From Gammaproteobacteria bacterium (GTDB taxonomy: Bacteria > Pseudomonadota > Gammaproteobacteria > Pseudomonadales > Pseudohongiellaceae), in the NCBI GenBank assembly GCA_030831165.1, contig JAURLP010000009.1, forward strand, positions 1 to 64,000: a stretch of 64,000 nucleotides of DNA, given 5' to 3'. A model generated the notes under the pieces. The model searched no databases. It saw only the letters and a program-made list of their open reading frames with translations, and was not told the origin of the DNA. The position numbers were made by a program, and so were the translations under genes. Shown here piece by piece: positions 1-9,684 of the stretch (within the stretch, counting starts at the first letter, position 1; each line of letters opens with the position of its first letter).

Positions 1-357
1 GCAGCAGAGCAAGCCGGCGGCAATATCCTGAGTTATTACCAGGCTCTGGTTAAAGCGCATTTTATGGACGGATTGCCTGTTGTTGAAGAAGAGACCTTAA
101 GTCAAATTGCCCTTATATGTGGCATTAACACTGCGGATTTTCAGAAGGCATTCAGCTCACTCGAAGAAGCAGAACTTGCTCAACACATTAATGACAGTCG
201 GGTCTTATTACAATCTATTGGTGGTCAAGGTTTTCCCACTTTCGCCCTAGAGAAAAATGGTCAAATAAAAATATTGAATCACCAAAGGTTTTACAACAAT
301 CCAGCTGGTTGGCAAGTGAGTTTAAGTGATATATTAGCCAGTGAAACAATTCACTAA
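1..357 (+). CDS. DsbA-family (FrnE-like) thioredoxin-fold protein, C-terminal part
   Basis: The reading frame is open from the first base, so this is the 3' end of a gene that starts upstream of the window. The visible 118 residues are a helical region followed by GGQGFPTFAL, where the FPT motif looks like the cis-proline loop that lies beside the active site in DsbA-family oxidoreductases. The CxxC active site would lie in the missing N-terminal part. The arrangement resembles the complete DsbA-family gene at 25164-25778 (FPS cis-Pro loop). Such cytoplasmic FrnE-like proteins are thought to act as disulfide oxidoreductases. Substrate is unknown. Confidence 0.6.
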   Translation, partial: AAEQAGGNILSYYQALVKAHFMDGLPVVEEETLSQIALICGINTADFQKAFSSLEEAELAQHINDSRVLLQSIGGQGFPTFALEKNGQIKILNHQRFYNNPAGWQVSLSDILASETIH

Positions 358-444
358 GTCAGAAAGTTATTACCAAACAACAAGTAGAAGCTGACTAAAT
401 TTAAACCTATCAAATTAAAATCTATAACAAAAAAGAGACAAATC

Positions 445-2220
445 ATGCGTATACATCAAAACAATCCTAGCCTTCTTAAATTCGCCAGCATGGCATTATT
501 GAGCCCACTATTACTTACCACTGCTATGGCTGCTGAACAGATTGCACCTGGTAAAGCTAATACTGCCATGGCCGCTATGGGCGACTTTACACCGGTCACC
601 GATGAGATGATCCAAAATCCTGATCCTGCAGACTGGTTAATGTGGCGACGCACTCTGAACTCATGGGGTCATAGTCCTCTGGATCAGATCAATGCCGATA
701 ATGTCGACCAACTGCGCATGGTCTGGACCCGCGGCCTAGATGATGGCATTCAGGAAGGCACGGCTCTGGTACACGACGGCATCATGTTTTTCCCCAACCC
801 CATGGATGTTATTCAGGCTATAGATGCCAGAACAGGGGATCTGATCTGGGAATATAATCGTCGCCTGCCGGACGACCTTCGTGATTATTTCCCGGTACCG
901 GATATCAATCGTAATCTGGCTATTTATGAAAACCTGATCATTGACACCAGTGCCGATGATTTTATTTATGCGCTGGACGCGCGTACTGGAGAGCTGGTTT
1001 GGGAAACCCAGATACTGGATTATCACGCCGGTGCCCAGCAAACCTCTGGCCCCATTATTGTGAACGGCATGGCCATTTCAGGCCGTGGCTGTGAACCTGA
1101 AGGCAGCCCGGATGCCTGTATCATGACGGCTCATGACGCAAGAACTGGCCGTGAAATCTGGCGCACCAGCACCATCGCCCGCATGGGAGAGGAAAATGGT
1201 GACAGTTGGGGTGACATGCTCGATAGCGAACGCTGGCATGTCGGCACCTGGTTGGTGCCTTCCTATGACCCGGAACTGAACTTGGTTTATTTTGGTACCT
1301 CGGTTACCTCACCAGCGCCTAAATACACAATGGCCGGTAATGAGTACGACTACCTTTACCATAATTCCACCTTGGCGCTTGATGCCGATACTGGTGAAAT
1401 AGTTTGGTATTACCAGCATTTAGTTGACCATTGGGATTATGACTTCCCATTTGAAAGATTATTAGTTGATACCGCTGTGGCGCCTGATCCTGATAGTGTT
1501 AGCTGGATTAACCCTGACATCGAGCCGGGTGAAGTCCGCAAAGTACTGACGGGCATTCCTGGTAAACCGGGTCTGGTCTATACCCTGGACAGAGAAACTG
1601 GAGAATTCCTCTGGGCCACTGCTGCGGTTTATCAAAACCTGGTATCGGATATTGATGTAAATACTGGTGCAGTATCCATTAACCCGGAGGTGCTGTTCAC
1701 TGAAGTCGGGCAATCGGTTTTTGCCTGTGGCGGCTTAAGCCGTGGCTGGCCTTCAGGCACCTATAGCCCAGATAATAATGTCATGTACTTTCCATTGGCA
1801 CGACAGTGCCAGACAGTGACAGCAACTTTGACTGAACCTACATTGGAAAATCTTTATGGCATCTTTGGCCGTGCTGGTGAATTACCGGCCGGGCAGGAAT
1901 CTGCACCAAACTCTGTTACTGCAATTTCAGTCGAAACAGGTAAAACCTTATGGGCCTATGAGCAGCAAGCGACCATGATGACCTTGCTTTCTACTTCCGG
2001 TGGACTCATTTTCGGGGGTGACAACAATGGCCGGATGAAAGCTCTGGACCAGAATACAGGAGAAATCTTATGGGAGATCAACCTGGGTTCTACAGTCAGC
2101 GGCTACCCAGCTACTTTCATGGTTAATGGTAAACAGTATCTGGCAGTGAGCACTGGTATGTCTTTATATGCCGGGGCTACTGATGCCAACAATCTGTTTG
2201 TATTTGCTTTACCCGATTAA
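445..2220 (+). CDS. Exported PQQ-dependent alcohol dehydrogenase (quinoprotein)
   Basis: A 591-residue quinoprotein of the methanol/ethanol dehydrogenase family. These periplasmic eight-bladed beta-propeller enzymes oxidise alcohols or aldehydes with pyrroloquinoline quinone. A signal peptide ends near residue 29 (TAMAAEQ). Repeated DARTGE/DADTGE-type tryptophan-docking motifs (ALDARTGELVWE, ALDADTGEIVWY, ALDQNTGEILWE) mark the blades. The motif DHWDYDFPFE places the catalytic Asp at about residue 331 and a second Asp at 333, the pattern associated with lanthanide-dependent members. No CxxCH haem site is present, so a separate cytochrome must take the electrons. The adjacent cysteine pair of classical methanol dehydrogenase is also absent. 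ATG 445 follows AAAGAGAC. A strong terminator follows, so the gene is probably monocistronic. No pqq genes lie in the window. Confidence 0.9.
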   Translation: MRIHQNNPSLLKFASMALLSPLLLTTAMAAEQIAPGKANTAMAAMGDFTPVTDEMIQNPDPADWLMWRRTLNSWGHSPLDQINADNVDQLRMVWTRGLDDGIQEGTALVHDGIMFFPNPMDVIQAIDARTGDLIWEYNRRLPDDLRDYFPVPDINRNLAIYENLIIDTSADDFIYALDARTGELVWETQILDYHAGAQQTSGPIIVNGMAISGRGCEPEGSPDACIMTAHDARTGREIWRTSTIARMGEENGDSWGDMLDSERWHVGTWLVPSYDPELNLVYFGTSVTSPAPKYTMAGNEYDYLYHNSTLALDADTGEIVWYYQHLVDHWDYDFPFERLLVDTAVAPDPDSVSWINPDIEPGEVRKVLTGIPGKPGLVYTLDRETGEFLWATAAVYQNLVSDIDVNTGAVSINPEVLFTEVGQSVFACGGLSRGWPSGTYSPDNNVMYFPLARQCQTVTATLTEPTLENLYGIFGRAGELPAGQESAPNSVTAISVETGKTLWAYEQQATMMTLLSTSGGLIFGGDNNGRMKALDQNTGEILWEINLGSTVSGYPATFMVNGKQYLAVSTGMSLYAGATDANNLFVFALPD

Positions 2221-2234
2221 TTAAAAGTAACGCT

Positions 2235-2266
2235 AAAAAAGGCCATTTACGATGGCCTTTTTTTTT
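2235..2266 (+). terminator. Rho-independent terminator after the PQQ dehydrogenase
   Basis: Perfect inverted repeat AAGGCCAT / ATGGCCTT around a five-base loop (TTACG), flanked by six A upstream and more than six T downstream. It starts 15 bases after the stop codon. The A/T symmetry would let it work in both directions. Confidence 0.9.
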
Positions 2267-2392
2267 GAAAAAAATTAATAAGCCTTTTTTAGAATATATA
2301 GTTTGGGGACTTTGGTCTTTTTAATAAAATCTTGAAATGCTTGTACATTTAATTTTTAAGGCCCTTAATTAACCAATAATTTGAGCATTAAC

Positions 2393-3403
2393 ATGAACAC
2401 AAAAAGTATCCCCGTCATAAAAAGAAAAGCTCCCAAGTTAATGCTTTACTTAGCTGCCATTCCTTATTACTTACTTTTGTTACCTTTTAACTGGCTGATG
2501 AAATTAATCGGTAAGCCAGGGGCCTTATCTAACTTTATGGGTAAGAGAGGAGCAAATCCAAAAAAGCTGGCGAAACCCTTTAAAGGTTACGAACCTAATG
2601 CTGACGATATTTTTGTCAGTACTTTTGTCAAAAGTGGCACCAATTGGATGATGCAGATTGCTCATCAAATTGCATGGCACGGTGAAGGGGAGTATGAAAA
2701 TATCCATGATGTGGTTGCCTGGCCTGACACGCCAAATAGAGGTGCAACAAAAATGATGACTCCACTAAATAGTGACTTTATCAAGCAACTCAGCCCTTCC
2801 GGTTTGCGTGTAATAAAAACCCATTTATCCGCTCACTATGTACCTTTTAATGAACAAGCAAAATATCTAGTCGTTGTTCGTGATCCAAAAGAAGTATTTG
2901 TTTCCAGTTACCCTTTTGTAAAAAGTCTGGCTGGACCAATAATGCCTGACGTGGATGACTGGCTGGATATGTTTCTAACAAAACATTGGTCAATGAATTT
3001 TGGCAACACCTGGGCAGAACATACAGACAGTTACTGGAAATTAAGAAATAAGCCCAATGTCCTGATTTTATCATATAGCAAATTAAAGCAGGATCTTGAT
3101 GCAGGTATACGTCAAGTTGCCGAAAAAATGGGTGTAGGCCTTAACGAAGATGAAATTGCCAAGGTTTTGGAGAAAAGCTCTGTTCAATACATGAAGGGTA
3201 TTAATCATAAATTTAACCCTATGGGAGGATCTTCTTTGCCATGGGGTACAGATTTCAAAATGGTTAGAGAGGGCAAGACCGGCAATTCCTCTGAATTAAT
3301 ATCCAGAGAACAACAGCTGAGGATAGACAGCCACTTTATACAAGAGCTTAAAGACCTTGGTTCTGACTTTCCTTATGATGAGTTTTGCAATATAAATAAA
3401 TAA
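2393..3403 (+). CDS. PAPS-dependent sulfotransferase with N-terminal hydrophobic segment
   Basis: Belongs to the sulfotransferase domain family (Sulfotransfer_1), which transfers sulfate from PAPS to hydroxyl or amino groups of small molecules or lipids. Visible motifs: VKSGTNWMM (5'-phosphosulfate binding loop, about residue 80), VVVRDPKEVFVSSYPF (3'-phosphate binding, about residue 163) and near the C-terminus GKTGNSS in the place of the RKGxxGDW motif. Residues of roughly 17-36 form a hydrophobic stretch (LYLAAIPYYLLLL) that could anchor the protein in the membrane. The frame can also open at TTG 2381, four codons upstream; ATG 2393 is preferred, but no clear Shine-Dalgarno supports either. 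It converges on the phosphohexomutase gene with 31 bases between. Substrate unknown. Confidence 0.85.
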   Translation: MNTKSIPVIKRKAPKLMLYLAAIPYYLLLLPFNWLMKLIGKPGALSNFMGKRGANPKKLAKPFKGYEPNADDIFVSTFVKSGTNWMMQIAHQIAWHGEGEYENIHDVVAWPDTPNRGATKMMTPLNSDFIKQLSPSGLRVIKTHLSAHYVPFNEQAKYLVVVRDPKEVFVSSYPFVKSLAGPIMPDVDDWLDMFLTKHWSMNFGNTWAEHTDSYWKLRNKPNVLILSYSKLKQDLDAGIRQVAEKMGVGLNEDEIAKVLEKSSVQYMKGINHKFNPMGGSSLPWGTDFKMVREGKTGNSSELISREQQLRIDSHFIQELKDLGSDFPYDEFCNINK

Positions 3404-3434
3404 GTCTTTATCACAGAAACAGCTTGTCAGCTTA

Positions 3435-4787
3435 TCAGGTCAACAAGTTAAGTATTTCTGCTGTTTTTTCCCGCATTAATTTATTGTTTGCTCTGGACTC
3501 AACATTAAGTCGAATCACCGGCTCAGTATTTGACATGCGCAAATTAAAACGCCATTGCCCCATATCCATACTCAGCCCATCAGTAAAATCTGTTGCCAAG
3601 GCTGAACCGGCATAAACCGCTTGAACTTTTTCAATAGCGGCTTTCGCATCTTTAACCTCACGGTTTATTTCACCGCTTGCTGGAAATGCAGCCATTCTTT
3701 TTTCAACCAGTGAAGAAAGTTTTTGACCACTCACCGAAAGTAATTCAGTGACCAATAACCAGGGAATCATGCCACTATCACAGTAAAAGAAATCTCTAAA
3801 ATAATGATGCGCGCTCATTTCACCGCCGTAAACTGCATCCACCTCACGCATTTTTTCTTTAATAAACGCGTGGCCGCTTTTGCACAGAACAGCTTCGCCA
3901 CCAAACTCTTTGACAACTGCTAATGTGTTCCAACTCAAGCGGGGATCATGAATAATTTTTTCGCCGCTTTGTTTTTTTAAAAATGTTTCGGCTAATAAAC
4001 CGACAATGTAATACCCTTCAATAAAGCCACCCTTTTCGTCAAAGAAAAAACAACGGTCAAAATCACCGTCCCAGGCTATTCCCAGATCTGCTTTATGTTT
4101 GACTATGGCATCAATAGTGGGTTGACGGTTTTCTTCCAGCAAAGGGTTAGGTACTCCGTTGGGGAAATTGCCATCAGCATTATGATGGATTTTTATAAAC
4201 TCAATTGGCAAATGCTTTTCAAGCATGTCAATCACTAAACCTGCGCCACCATTGCCGGCATTGCAAACAACTTTCAAGGGCTTTAATAAAGAGGTATCAA
4301 TATAAGAAAGTAAGTGCTCGATATAGGCTTGCTTAACATCAATATCTGTCACTTTCCCTTTGTTTTCAGGGGCCAGGAATTCATTAATTTCAGCCAGTGC
4401 CCTGATCTCTTTTAAACCGGTATCACTACTGATTGGCCTGGAATTCTCACGCACAAACTTCATACCGTTATAATTCTTAGGGTTATGACTTGCGGTCACT
4501 ACGATGCCTCCATCCATATCAAGATAGCTGGTCGCAAAATAGATTTCTTCTGTACCGCATTGACAGATATTACTGACATTAACACCCGCATCAGTTAAGC
4601 CGTCTACCAAGGCCTGACATATTTGCTGGCTGCTTAACCGAATGTCATAACCCACTACCACTTGCTTTGGTTTTAAAAAAGCAGCGTAAGCCTTCCCAAT
4701 CCGGTAAGCGATTTCTTCATTGAGCTGGTCAGGAATACGACCACGGACATCATAAGCTTTAAAACATGTTATTTCCTGAAACACCAC
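3435..4787 (-). CDS. cpsG: Phosphomannomutase/phosphoglucomutase
   Basis: A 450-residue alpha-D-phosphohexomutase that interconverts hexose 6-phosphate and hexose 1-phosphate, supplying mannose-1-P or glucose-1-P for polysaccharide precursors. The phosphoserine loop [14 protein letters not shown] has its catalytic Ser at about residue 100. The Mg-binding loop is [10 protein letters not shown], the sugar loop [13 protein letters not shown] and the phosphate-binding C-terminal loop [11 protein letters not shown]. The GEMSAHH loop favours mannose/glucose specificity (ManB/CpsG or AlgC type) over GlmM. It lies 20 bases downstream of galU on the same strand, so the two probably form an operon for nucleotide sugars. 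Confidence 0.92.
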   Translation of the reverse strand: MVFQEITCFKAYDVRGRIPDQLNEEIAYRIGKAYAAFLKPKQVVVGYDIRLSSQQICQALVDGLTDAGVNVSNICQCGTEEIYFATSYLDMDGGIVVTASHNPKNYNGMKFVRENSRPISSDTGLKEIRALAEINEFLAPENKGKVTDIDVKQAYIEHLLSYIDTSLLKPLKVVCNAGNGGAGLVIDMLEKHLPIEFIKIHHNADGNFPNGVPNPLLEENRQPTIDAIVKHKADLGIAWDGDFDRCFFFDEKGGFIEGYYIVGLLAETFLKKQSGEKIIHDPRLSWNTLAVVKEFGGEAVLCKSGHAFIKEKMREVDAVYGGEMSAHHYFRDFFYCDSGMIPWLLVTELLSVSGQKLSSLVEKRMAAFPASGEINREVKDAKAAIEKVQAVYAGSALATDFTDGLSMDMGQWRFNLRMSNTEPVIRLNVESRANNKLMREKTAEILNLLT

Positions 4788-4807
4788 CTTCCCTCTTTTC
4801 GATAATT

Positions 4808-5650
4808 CTAATCTAAGGCTTTATAAACATTTTTATAATAAAAAGCGCCGGCATCCATAAAGCCACTTACACTACCACAATCAAATCTTCTGCCTTTAAA
4901 CTTATAGGCCAGAACTCCCCCTCGTTTTGCTTGTGTCATTAAGGCATCGGTGATTTGTACTTCACCATTTCTGCCTGGAGGGGTTTGACGAATGATTTCA
5001 AAAATATCCGGTGTTAGTATATAACGACCAATTATGGCCAGATTACTGGGCGCATCTTCCGGTGCCGGTTTTTCAACCATATCACTCACTCGCAAAACAC
5101 CTGGTTCAATTTCTTCACCAGCAATAACACCGTATTTATAAGTTTCATCCCTTGGGACTTCTTCAATGGCTACAATACTGCACTGATACTTTTCATACAG
5201 CTCGACCATTTGGGATAATACCCCCTGATCCGGCGAATAACAGAGATCATCCGCTAGTACCACAGCAAATGACTGGTCACCAATTAAGGTTTCACCCGTT
5301 AAAATAGCATGGCCCAAGCCTTTCATTTCTATCTGGCGTGTATAAGAAAAAACGCAGCCATTAATAATTCTACGTATATCTTCTAAATATTTTTCTTTAC
5401 CAGTGCCTAAAATTTGATGTTCAAGCTCATAGTTGGTATCGAAGTAATCGGCTATAGCACGTTTACCCCTACCTGTTATTATCGCCATATTATCCATCCC
5501 TGCCTGCATGGCTTCTTCAACACCATATTCAATCAACGGTTTATTCACCACTGGCAGCATTTCTTTGGGCATAGATTTTGTCGCAGGTAAAAAACGACTG
5601 CCGTAACCCGCTGCAGGAAATAAACATTTTTTTATAACTTGCTTACTCAT
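4808..5650 (-). CDS. galU: UTP-glucose-1-phosphate uridylyltransferase
   Basis: Makes UDP-glucose from UTP and glucose-1-P in the cytoplasm for glycolipid, LPS and exopolysaccharide synthesis. The N-terminal nucleotidyltransferase signature [15 protein letters not shown] is followed by [25 protein letters not shown] carries the metal-binding Asp, and [15 protein letters not shown] is the conserved C-terminal segment of bacterial GalU. Length 280 residues is typical (279-302). First gene of the galU-cpsG pair; the 206-base gap to fabA holds divergent promoters. Confidence 0.95.
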   Translation of the reverse strand: MSKQVIKKCLFPAAGYGSRFLPATKSMPKEMLPVVNKPLIEYGVEEAMQAGMDNMAIITGRGKRAIADYFDTNYELEHQILGTGKEKYLEDIRRIINGCVFSYTRQIEMKGLGHAILTGETLIGDQSFAVVLADDLCYSPDQGVLSQMVELYEKYQCSIVAIEEVPRDETYKYGVIAGEEIEPGVLRVSDMVEKPAPEDAPSNLAIIGRYILTPDIFEIIRQTPPGRNGEVQITDALMTQAKRGGVLAYKFKGRRFDCGSVSGFMDAGAFYYKNVYKALD

Positions 5651-5791
5651 TATTAATAAGCCTCAATTTCATCAGAATAAAATAAATACTTAATTCTAAG
5701 AATTATCAGTGGATTTTTTTAATTGGAATAAATGTTGCTCATTATACCTGCATATGTAGTTAAATTATTATCGTTTCCGGCCACTTATCTC

Positions 5792-5797
5792 TATAAT
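5792..5797 (+). promoter_or_regulatory. Possible -10 box for fabA-fabB
   Basis: A perfect TATAAT lies 59 bases before the fabA start in the intergenic region divergent from galU. No good -35 hexamer is visible at 16-18 bases upstream, so activation or an atypical promoter is possible. No FabR or FadR operator was recognised. Confidence 0.4.
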
Positions 5798-5856
5798 AGC
5801 GGCCTTTTGTCGGTATTAACTCACGACTGGCGTTTGCAAGAGTCACTTGAGAACTT

Positions 5857-6387
5857 ATGACAACTGAATTTTTACCAAAAAGCAGTTACACAAAAGAAGA
5901 ACTTTTGGAGTGTGGCCATGGAGAGTTATTTGGCCCAGGCAACCCTAAGCTTCCCATCGACAATATGTTGATGATGGACAGGATTGTTGAGATTTCTTCA
6001 GATGGAGGCAGTGAAGGTAAAGGCCATATTATTGCCGAACTGGATATTAAACCGGATCTTTGGTTCTTTGCATGTCATTTTGATGGCGACCCTGTCATGC
6101 CGGGCTGTCTGGGTCTTGATGCCATGTGGCAATTAGTTGGCTTCTATCTGGGATGGCGAGGCAACAATGGTAAAGGCCGGGCATTAGGTTGCGGAGAAGT
6201 GAAATTTACAGGCGAAATTTTGCCACATCACAAAAAAGTTGTTTATGAATTGAATATCAAGCGCCTCATCGAACGAAAATTGGTCATGGGGATTGCTGAT
6301 GGAACTGTTTCAGTAGATGGGCAGGTCATTTATACTACCAAAGGTTTAAAAGTCGGTTTATTTAAACCTGATGAGTCATTATCCTGA
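5857..6387 (+). CDS. fabA: 3-hydroxydecanoyl-ACP dehydratase/isomerase
   Basis: FabA dehydrates 3-hydroxydecanoyl-ACP and isomerises trans-2- to cis-3-decenoyl-ACP, the branch point to unsaturated fatty acids in anaerobic-type synthesis. The hotdog-fold active-site helix reads [20 protein letters not shown], with catalytic His at about residue 74 and Asp at 88. Length 176 matches the family (about 171). It is followed by fabB 41 bases downstream, the classical fabA-fabB pair of Pseudomonas and relatives. The stop codon is TGA, showing that TGA is read as stop in this genome. Confidence 0.96.
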   Translation: MTTEFLPKSSYTKEELLECGHGELFGPGNPKLPIDNMLMMDRIVEISSDGGSEGKGHIIAELDIKPDLWFFACHFDGDPVMPGCLGLDAMWQLVGFYLGWRGNNGKGRALGCGEVKFTGEILPHHKKVVYELNIKRLIERKLVMGIADGTVSVDGQVIYTTKGLKVGLFKPDESLS

Positions 6388-6428
6388 CAATAGTGATTGT
6401 TTAAAGATAGTTTAGAGGGTTTGGATTA

Positions 6429-7646
6429 ATGCGTCGTGTTGTCATTACAGGTATGGGAATTGTTTCCTGTCTTGGTACAGATAAAGAGTCTGTCACCGAA
6501 TCACTTTTAACAGGCAAAAGTGGTATTAGCTATCGTCCTGATTATGCAGAAGTCGGTATGCGCAGCCATGTCGCTGGCGCCGTGGATATTGATTTTTCCG
6601 AGCATATCGATCGCAAAAATTTAAGATTTATGAGCTCTGCTGCAGCTTATGGTTATATTTCCATGGACAGGGCTATTGCTGACGCCGGCCTCTCTGAGGA
6701 CCAGGTTTCAAACATTCGCACTGGTATTATTATGGGATCTGGTGGTACGTCCACTCAGGACCAGGTAGAAGCCGTTGATATCCTCAGGGAAAAAGGTCTG
6801 AAAAGAGTTGGCCCTTACCGTGTGACTCGCACCATGGGCAGTACTGTTTCAGCGTGTTTGGCGACCCCCTTCAAAATTAAAGGCGTTAATTACTCCATTT
6901 CATCAGCCTGCTCAACCAGCGCACATTGCATCGGCAACGCGATGGAGCTGATTCAACTGGGCAAGCAGGACATGGTATTCGCCGGCGGAGGTGAATCAGA
7001 ACATTGGTCCCTGAGCTGTATGTTCGATGCCATGGGCGCCCTTTCAACCAAATATAACGACACCCCTGATAAAGCATCCAGAGCCTATGATGCCGATCGC
7101 GATGGTTTTGTCATTGCCGGTGGTGGAGGCACGCTCGTCGTTGAAGAGTTGGAACACGCCCTTGCTCGTGGTGCAAAGATCTATGCAGAGCTAACAGGCT
7201 ATGGTGCGACATCTGATGGCTATGACATGGTGGCTCCTTCTGGTGAGGGAGCCGTTCGATGTATGCAGATGGCTATGGCAACTGCTAATAATAATATTGA
7301 TTACATCAATGCCCATGGCACCAGCACCCCGGTTGGCGATATTCAGGAAATCAAAGCAGTGAAAGAAGTCTTTGGTGAGAACATACCAGCCATTAATTCC
7401 ACTAAATCACTTTCCGGCCATTCACTGGGTGCAGCAGGGGTTCAGGAAGCAATATATAGCTTGCTGATGATGGAAAACAACTTCATTGCGGCTTCCGCCA
7501 ATATTGAAAACCTTGACCCGGAAATAGAAGGTGTTCCGGTGGTTAGACAGAGAATGGGTGATGTCGAACTCAATACTGTTATGTCCAACAGTTTTGGTTT
7601 CGGGGGAACAAACGCTACGTTGATATTTGAGCGTTACAGGGCTTAA
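6429..7646 (+). CDS. fabB: 3-oxoacyl-ACP synthase I
   Basis: KAS I elongates acyl-ACP, including the cis-3-decenoyl intermediate made by FabA. The catalytic Cys is at about residue 161 in [12 protein letters not shown], with the two catalytic histidines in [11 protein letters not shown] and [15 protein letters not shown]. The C-terminal [15 protein letters not shown] is the usual glycine-rich thiolase-fold end. Length 405 is typical. Co-directional with fabA and presumably co-transcribed. Confidence 0.96.
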   Translation: MRRVVITGMGIVSCLGTDKESVTESLLTGKSGISYRPDYAEVGMRSHVAGAVDIDFSEHIDRKNLRFMSSAAAYGYISMDRAIADAGLSEDQVSNIRTGIIMGSGGTSTQDQVEAVDILREKGLKRVGPYRVTRTMGSTVSACLATPFKIKGVNYSISSACSTSAHCIGNAMELIQLGKQDMVFAGGGESEHWSLSCMFDAMGALSTKYNDTPDKASRAYDADRDGFVIAGGGGTLVVEELEHALARGAKIYAELTGYGATSDGYDMVAPSGEGAVRCMQMAMATANNNIDYINAHGTSTPVGDIQEIKAVKEVFGENIPAINSTKSLSGHSLGAAGVQEAIYSLLMMENNFIAASANIENLDPEIEGVPVVRQRMGDVELNTVMSNSFGFGGTNATLIFERYRA

Positions 7647-7681
7647 TTATATTTCTTAAATTAAATTGTGAGGTGAAGCCC

Positions 7682-8176
7682 ATGCTTACCGCACTTAAAA
7701 ACACCATATTTTCTACCATTCTGATTCTGGCGTCGGCAAATCTTCACGCTCAGTTACTCAACAATTCTTCCAGAGACCTTTTCAGCAATAATAATTCAGC
7801 CTTAAGCACTTCTGCCATGCAATCCGTATTACCTGCTGACTCAGCATTTAGCCTAAGTGCTTATATAGAAGCCCCCAACACTCTGGTTCTTCGCTGGGAT
7901 ATCGAAGCAGGCTACTATCTCTATAGAAAAAGTTTGAATTTTATCGAAATCAGCAATAACAGCTTACAGAGTCCTGTCATCCCAATGGGTGTCTATACTG
8001 AAGATGAATTTTTTGGTGAAGTCGAAGTTTATTATCAACAATTACTCATTCGTATACCCTTCGATTCAGCTCTGGTTGGTGACAATATTTCTTTACAACT
8101 CAATTATCAGGGATGTGCAGAGGCTAGCTACTGCTACCCGATGCAATACAAAGAACTCAATCTGGAAATAATCTAG
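7682..8176 (+). CDS. Stand-alone periplasmic DsbD N-terminal (alpha) domain
   Basis: A secreted 164-residue protein with signal peptide ending near NLHAQ. It consists only of the DsbD alpha immunoglobulin-like fold. In full DsbD this domain takes electrons from the membrane domain and passes them to DsbC, DsbG or CcmG. The motif YQGCAEASYCYPMQ closely matches E. coli DsbD around its redox pair Cys103-Cys109, with the same six-residue spacing. The transmembrane and thioredoxin domains are absent: the frame stops at 8176 and an unrelated antiporter follows. A GTG at 7673 is in frame, but GAGGT at 7670-7674 sits seven bases before ATG 7682, which is therefore the better start. Confidence 0.82.
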   Translation: MLTALKNTIFSTILILASANLHAQLLNNSSRDLFSNNNSALSTSAMQSVLPADSAFSLSAYIEAPNTLVLRWDIEAGYYLYRKSLNFIEISNNSLQSPVIPMGVYTEDEFFGEVEVYYQQLLIRIPFDSALVGDNISLQLNYQGCAEASYCYPMQYKELNLEII

Positions 8177-8289
8177 TTACATAAGCGCCTTTCACTTTTC
8201 ATAACCCTGTATGCTCTTGTTAGGATAGCTTTAACTGTCTATAGTCGGAGTGACTGTTATTAAATGCTTGAGTACTTTAGGTTCATGTA

Positions 8290-9450
8290 ATGGAACCAGA
8301 ATCTCTGCTTTTTCCTTTTTTTCTCATTTTCAGCGGTGCTGCGCTATTGAGCACGCTGGCGCTGTTTTTAAGACAACCACTGTTGGTTGCCTACATAGTG
8401 GTTGGAGTTGCATTAGGCCCTTATGGTCTCAGTTATATTTCAGATCCTACGCTTTTAACGGATATTTCAGAATTCGGAATAATATTTCTTTTGTTCCTGC
8501 TTGGTCTTGATATGCAGCCAGCAAAATTACTAGCCACTTTGAAGAAAACCTTTCTGGTAACCATCGCGAGTGCTCTGGTATTTGTATTGATCGGTTTCGG
8601 TACTGGACTGGTCTTTGCTTTTTCCACCATAGAAAGTCTGGTTATCGGATTTAGCATGATTTTTTCCAGCACAATTATCGGCATAAAATTACTACCAACA
8701 ACCGTGCTGCATCAAAAACATATGGGCGAAATCATGGTTGGAATTCTATTATTACAGGATTTTATCGCTATCTTTATTTTGGTTTTCCTGAATTCTGGCA
8801 CCTTTGAACAAGCAACTGCCCTGCGTGTATTATTAGCCTTACCTCTATTGATATTCGCCGCCTATATAGCCACCCGGTACATCTTAATAAAACTTATCGC
8901 TCGCTTTGATCAATTCAAGGAGTATATCTTTCTTCTGGCCATTGGCTGGTGTTTGGCCGTCGCTGAATTTTCAGCTCTATTAGGCTTATCGGCTGAGATT
9001 GGTGCATTTATAGCTGGCGTTTCTCTGGCCACGAGCCCAATTGCTGTTTATATCGCTATCAACTTAAAGCCATTGCGCGATTTCTTTCTGATACTTTTCT
9101 TTTTTTCACTGGGCGCCCAGTTCAATATCTCACTACTCAGTGAAATTATTTGGCCAGCATTATTGTTAGCCGTCTTAGCATTAACCATAAAACCGATTGT
9201 TTTCCACTTTCTGCTTAAAAAATTTAGTGAAAGAGATAATTTAGCCTGGGATGCTGGATTAAGACTGGGACAAATTAGTGAGTTTTCATTATTGATTGCC
9301 TTTGTCGCTATCCAATCCGGAGTAATTGGTGAAGTTGCTTCTCTAGTGATTCAAGGTGCCGCTATCGTCACCTTCCTAATCTCATCCTATATCATCGTGC
9401 TTTTCTGCCCCACGCCAATTGCAATTTCAAGCAAACTTCGTCGCGACTAA
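8290..9450 (+). CDS. CPA2-family cation:proton antiporter without RCK domain
   Basis: A 386-residue multi-pass membrane protein of the Kef/CPA2 type (Na+/H+ exchanger fold, about 11-12 hydrophobic helices). Typical segments are LVAYIVVGVALGPYG, FGIIFLLFLLGLDM and ALLGLSAEIGAFIAGVSLA. Full KefB/KefC are about 600 residues with a C-terminal TrkA-N (RCK) nucleotide-binding domain. Here the protein ends just after the last membrane helix, so gating by NAD(H) or glutathione adducts is unlikely. It is probably an Na+/H+ or K+/H+ exchanger. ATG 8290 lacks a strong SD. No neighbour indicates the ion. Confidence 0.85.
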   Translation: MEPESLLFPFFLIFSGAALLSTLALFLRQPLLVAYIVVGVALGPYGLSYISDPTLLTDISEFGIIFLLFLLGLDMQPAKLLATLKKTFLVTIASALVFVLIGFGTGLVFAFSTIESLVIGFSMIFSSTIIGIKLLPTTVLHQKHMGEIMVGILLLQDFIAIFILVFLNSGTFEQATALRVLLALPLLIFAAYIATRYILIKLIARFDQFKEYIFLLAIGWCLAVAEFSALLGLSAEIGAFIAGVSLATSPIAVYIAINLKPLRDFFLILFFFSLGAQFNISLLSEIIWPALLLAVLALTIKPIVFHFLLKKFSERDNLAWDAGLRLGQISEFSLLIAFVAIQSGVIGEVASLVIQGAAIVTFLISSYIIVLFCPTPIAISSKLRRD

Positions 9451-9599
9451 TGAGATAACTAGATTTTACATATATGCTTTATTTCCAGAATATTTAACAA
9501 AGTAAGTGCTAAACCAGCTTTACAACTAGCTTTCTAGATTAGTTTTTTCATTCAACCAGCCCTTTCTTAGATATATTTGGCAAAACATGGCAAAAGTTG

Positions 9600-9627
9600 C
9601 TGACATTTGCTGCTAAAATCGTAAAAT
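9600..9627 (+). promoter_or_regulatory. Upstream copy of the aroQ-accBC promoter
   Basis: CTGACA (9600-9605), 16-base spacer, TAAAAT (9622-9627): five of six matches to each sigma-70 hexamer. It lies in the first unit of the tandem duplication. Confidence 0.55.
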
Positions 9628-9656
9628 AAGCAGATTATTATATTTTGCTAAATTTA

Positions 9657-9684
9657 CTGACATTTGCTGGTAAATTCGTAAAAT
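9657..9684 (+). promoter_or_regulatory. Downstream copy of the aroQ-accBC promoter
   Basis: The same hexamers CTGACA (9657-9662) and TAAAAT (9679-9684) with an identical 16-base spacing. Two of the four mismatches between the copies fall in the spacer and the others just after the -10. Transcription would start near 9691, giving a leader of about 34 bases before aroQ. Confidence 0.6.

Noticed and set aside
3424-3615. Short plus-strand frame after the sulfotransferase
   Set aside because: Antisense to the end of the phosphohexomutase gene; no features of its own.
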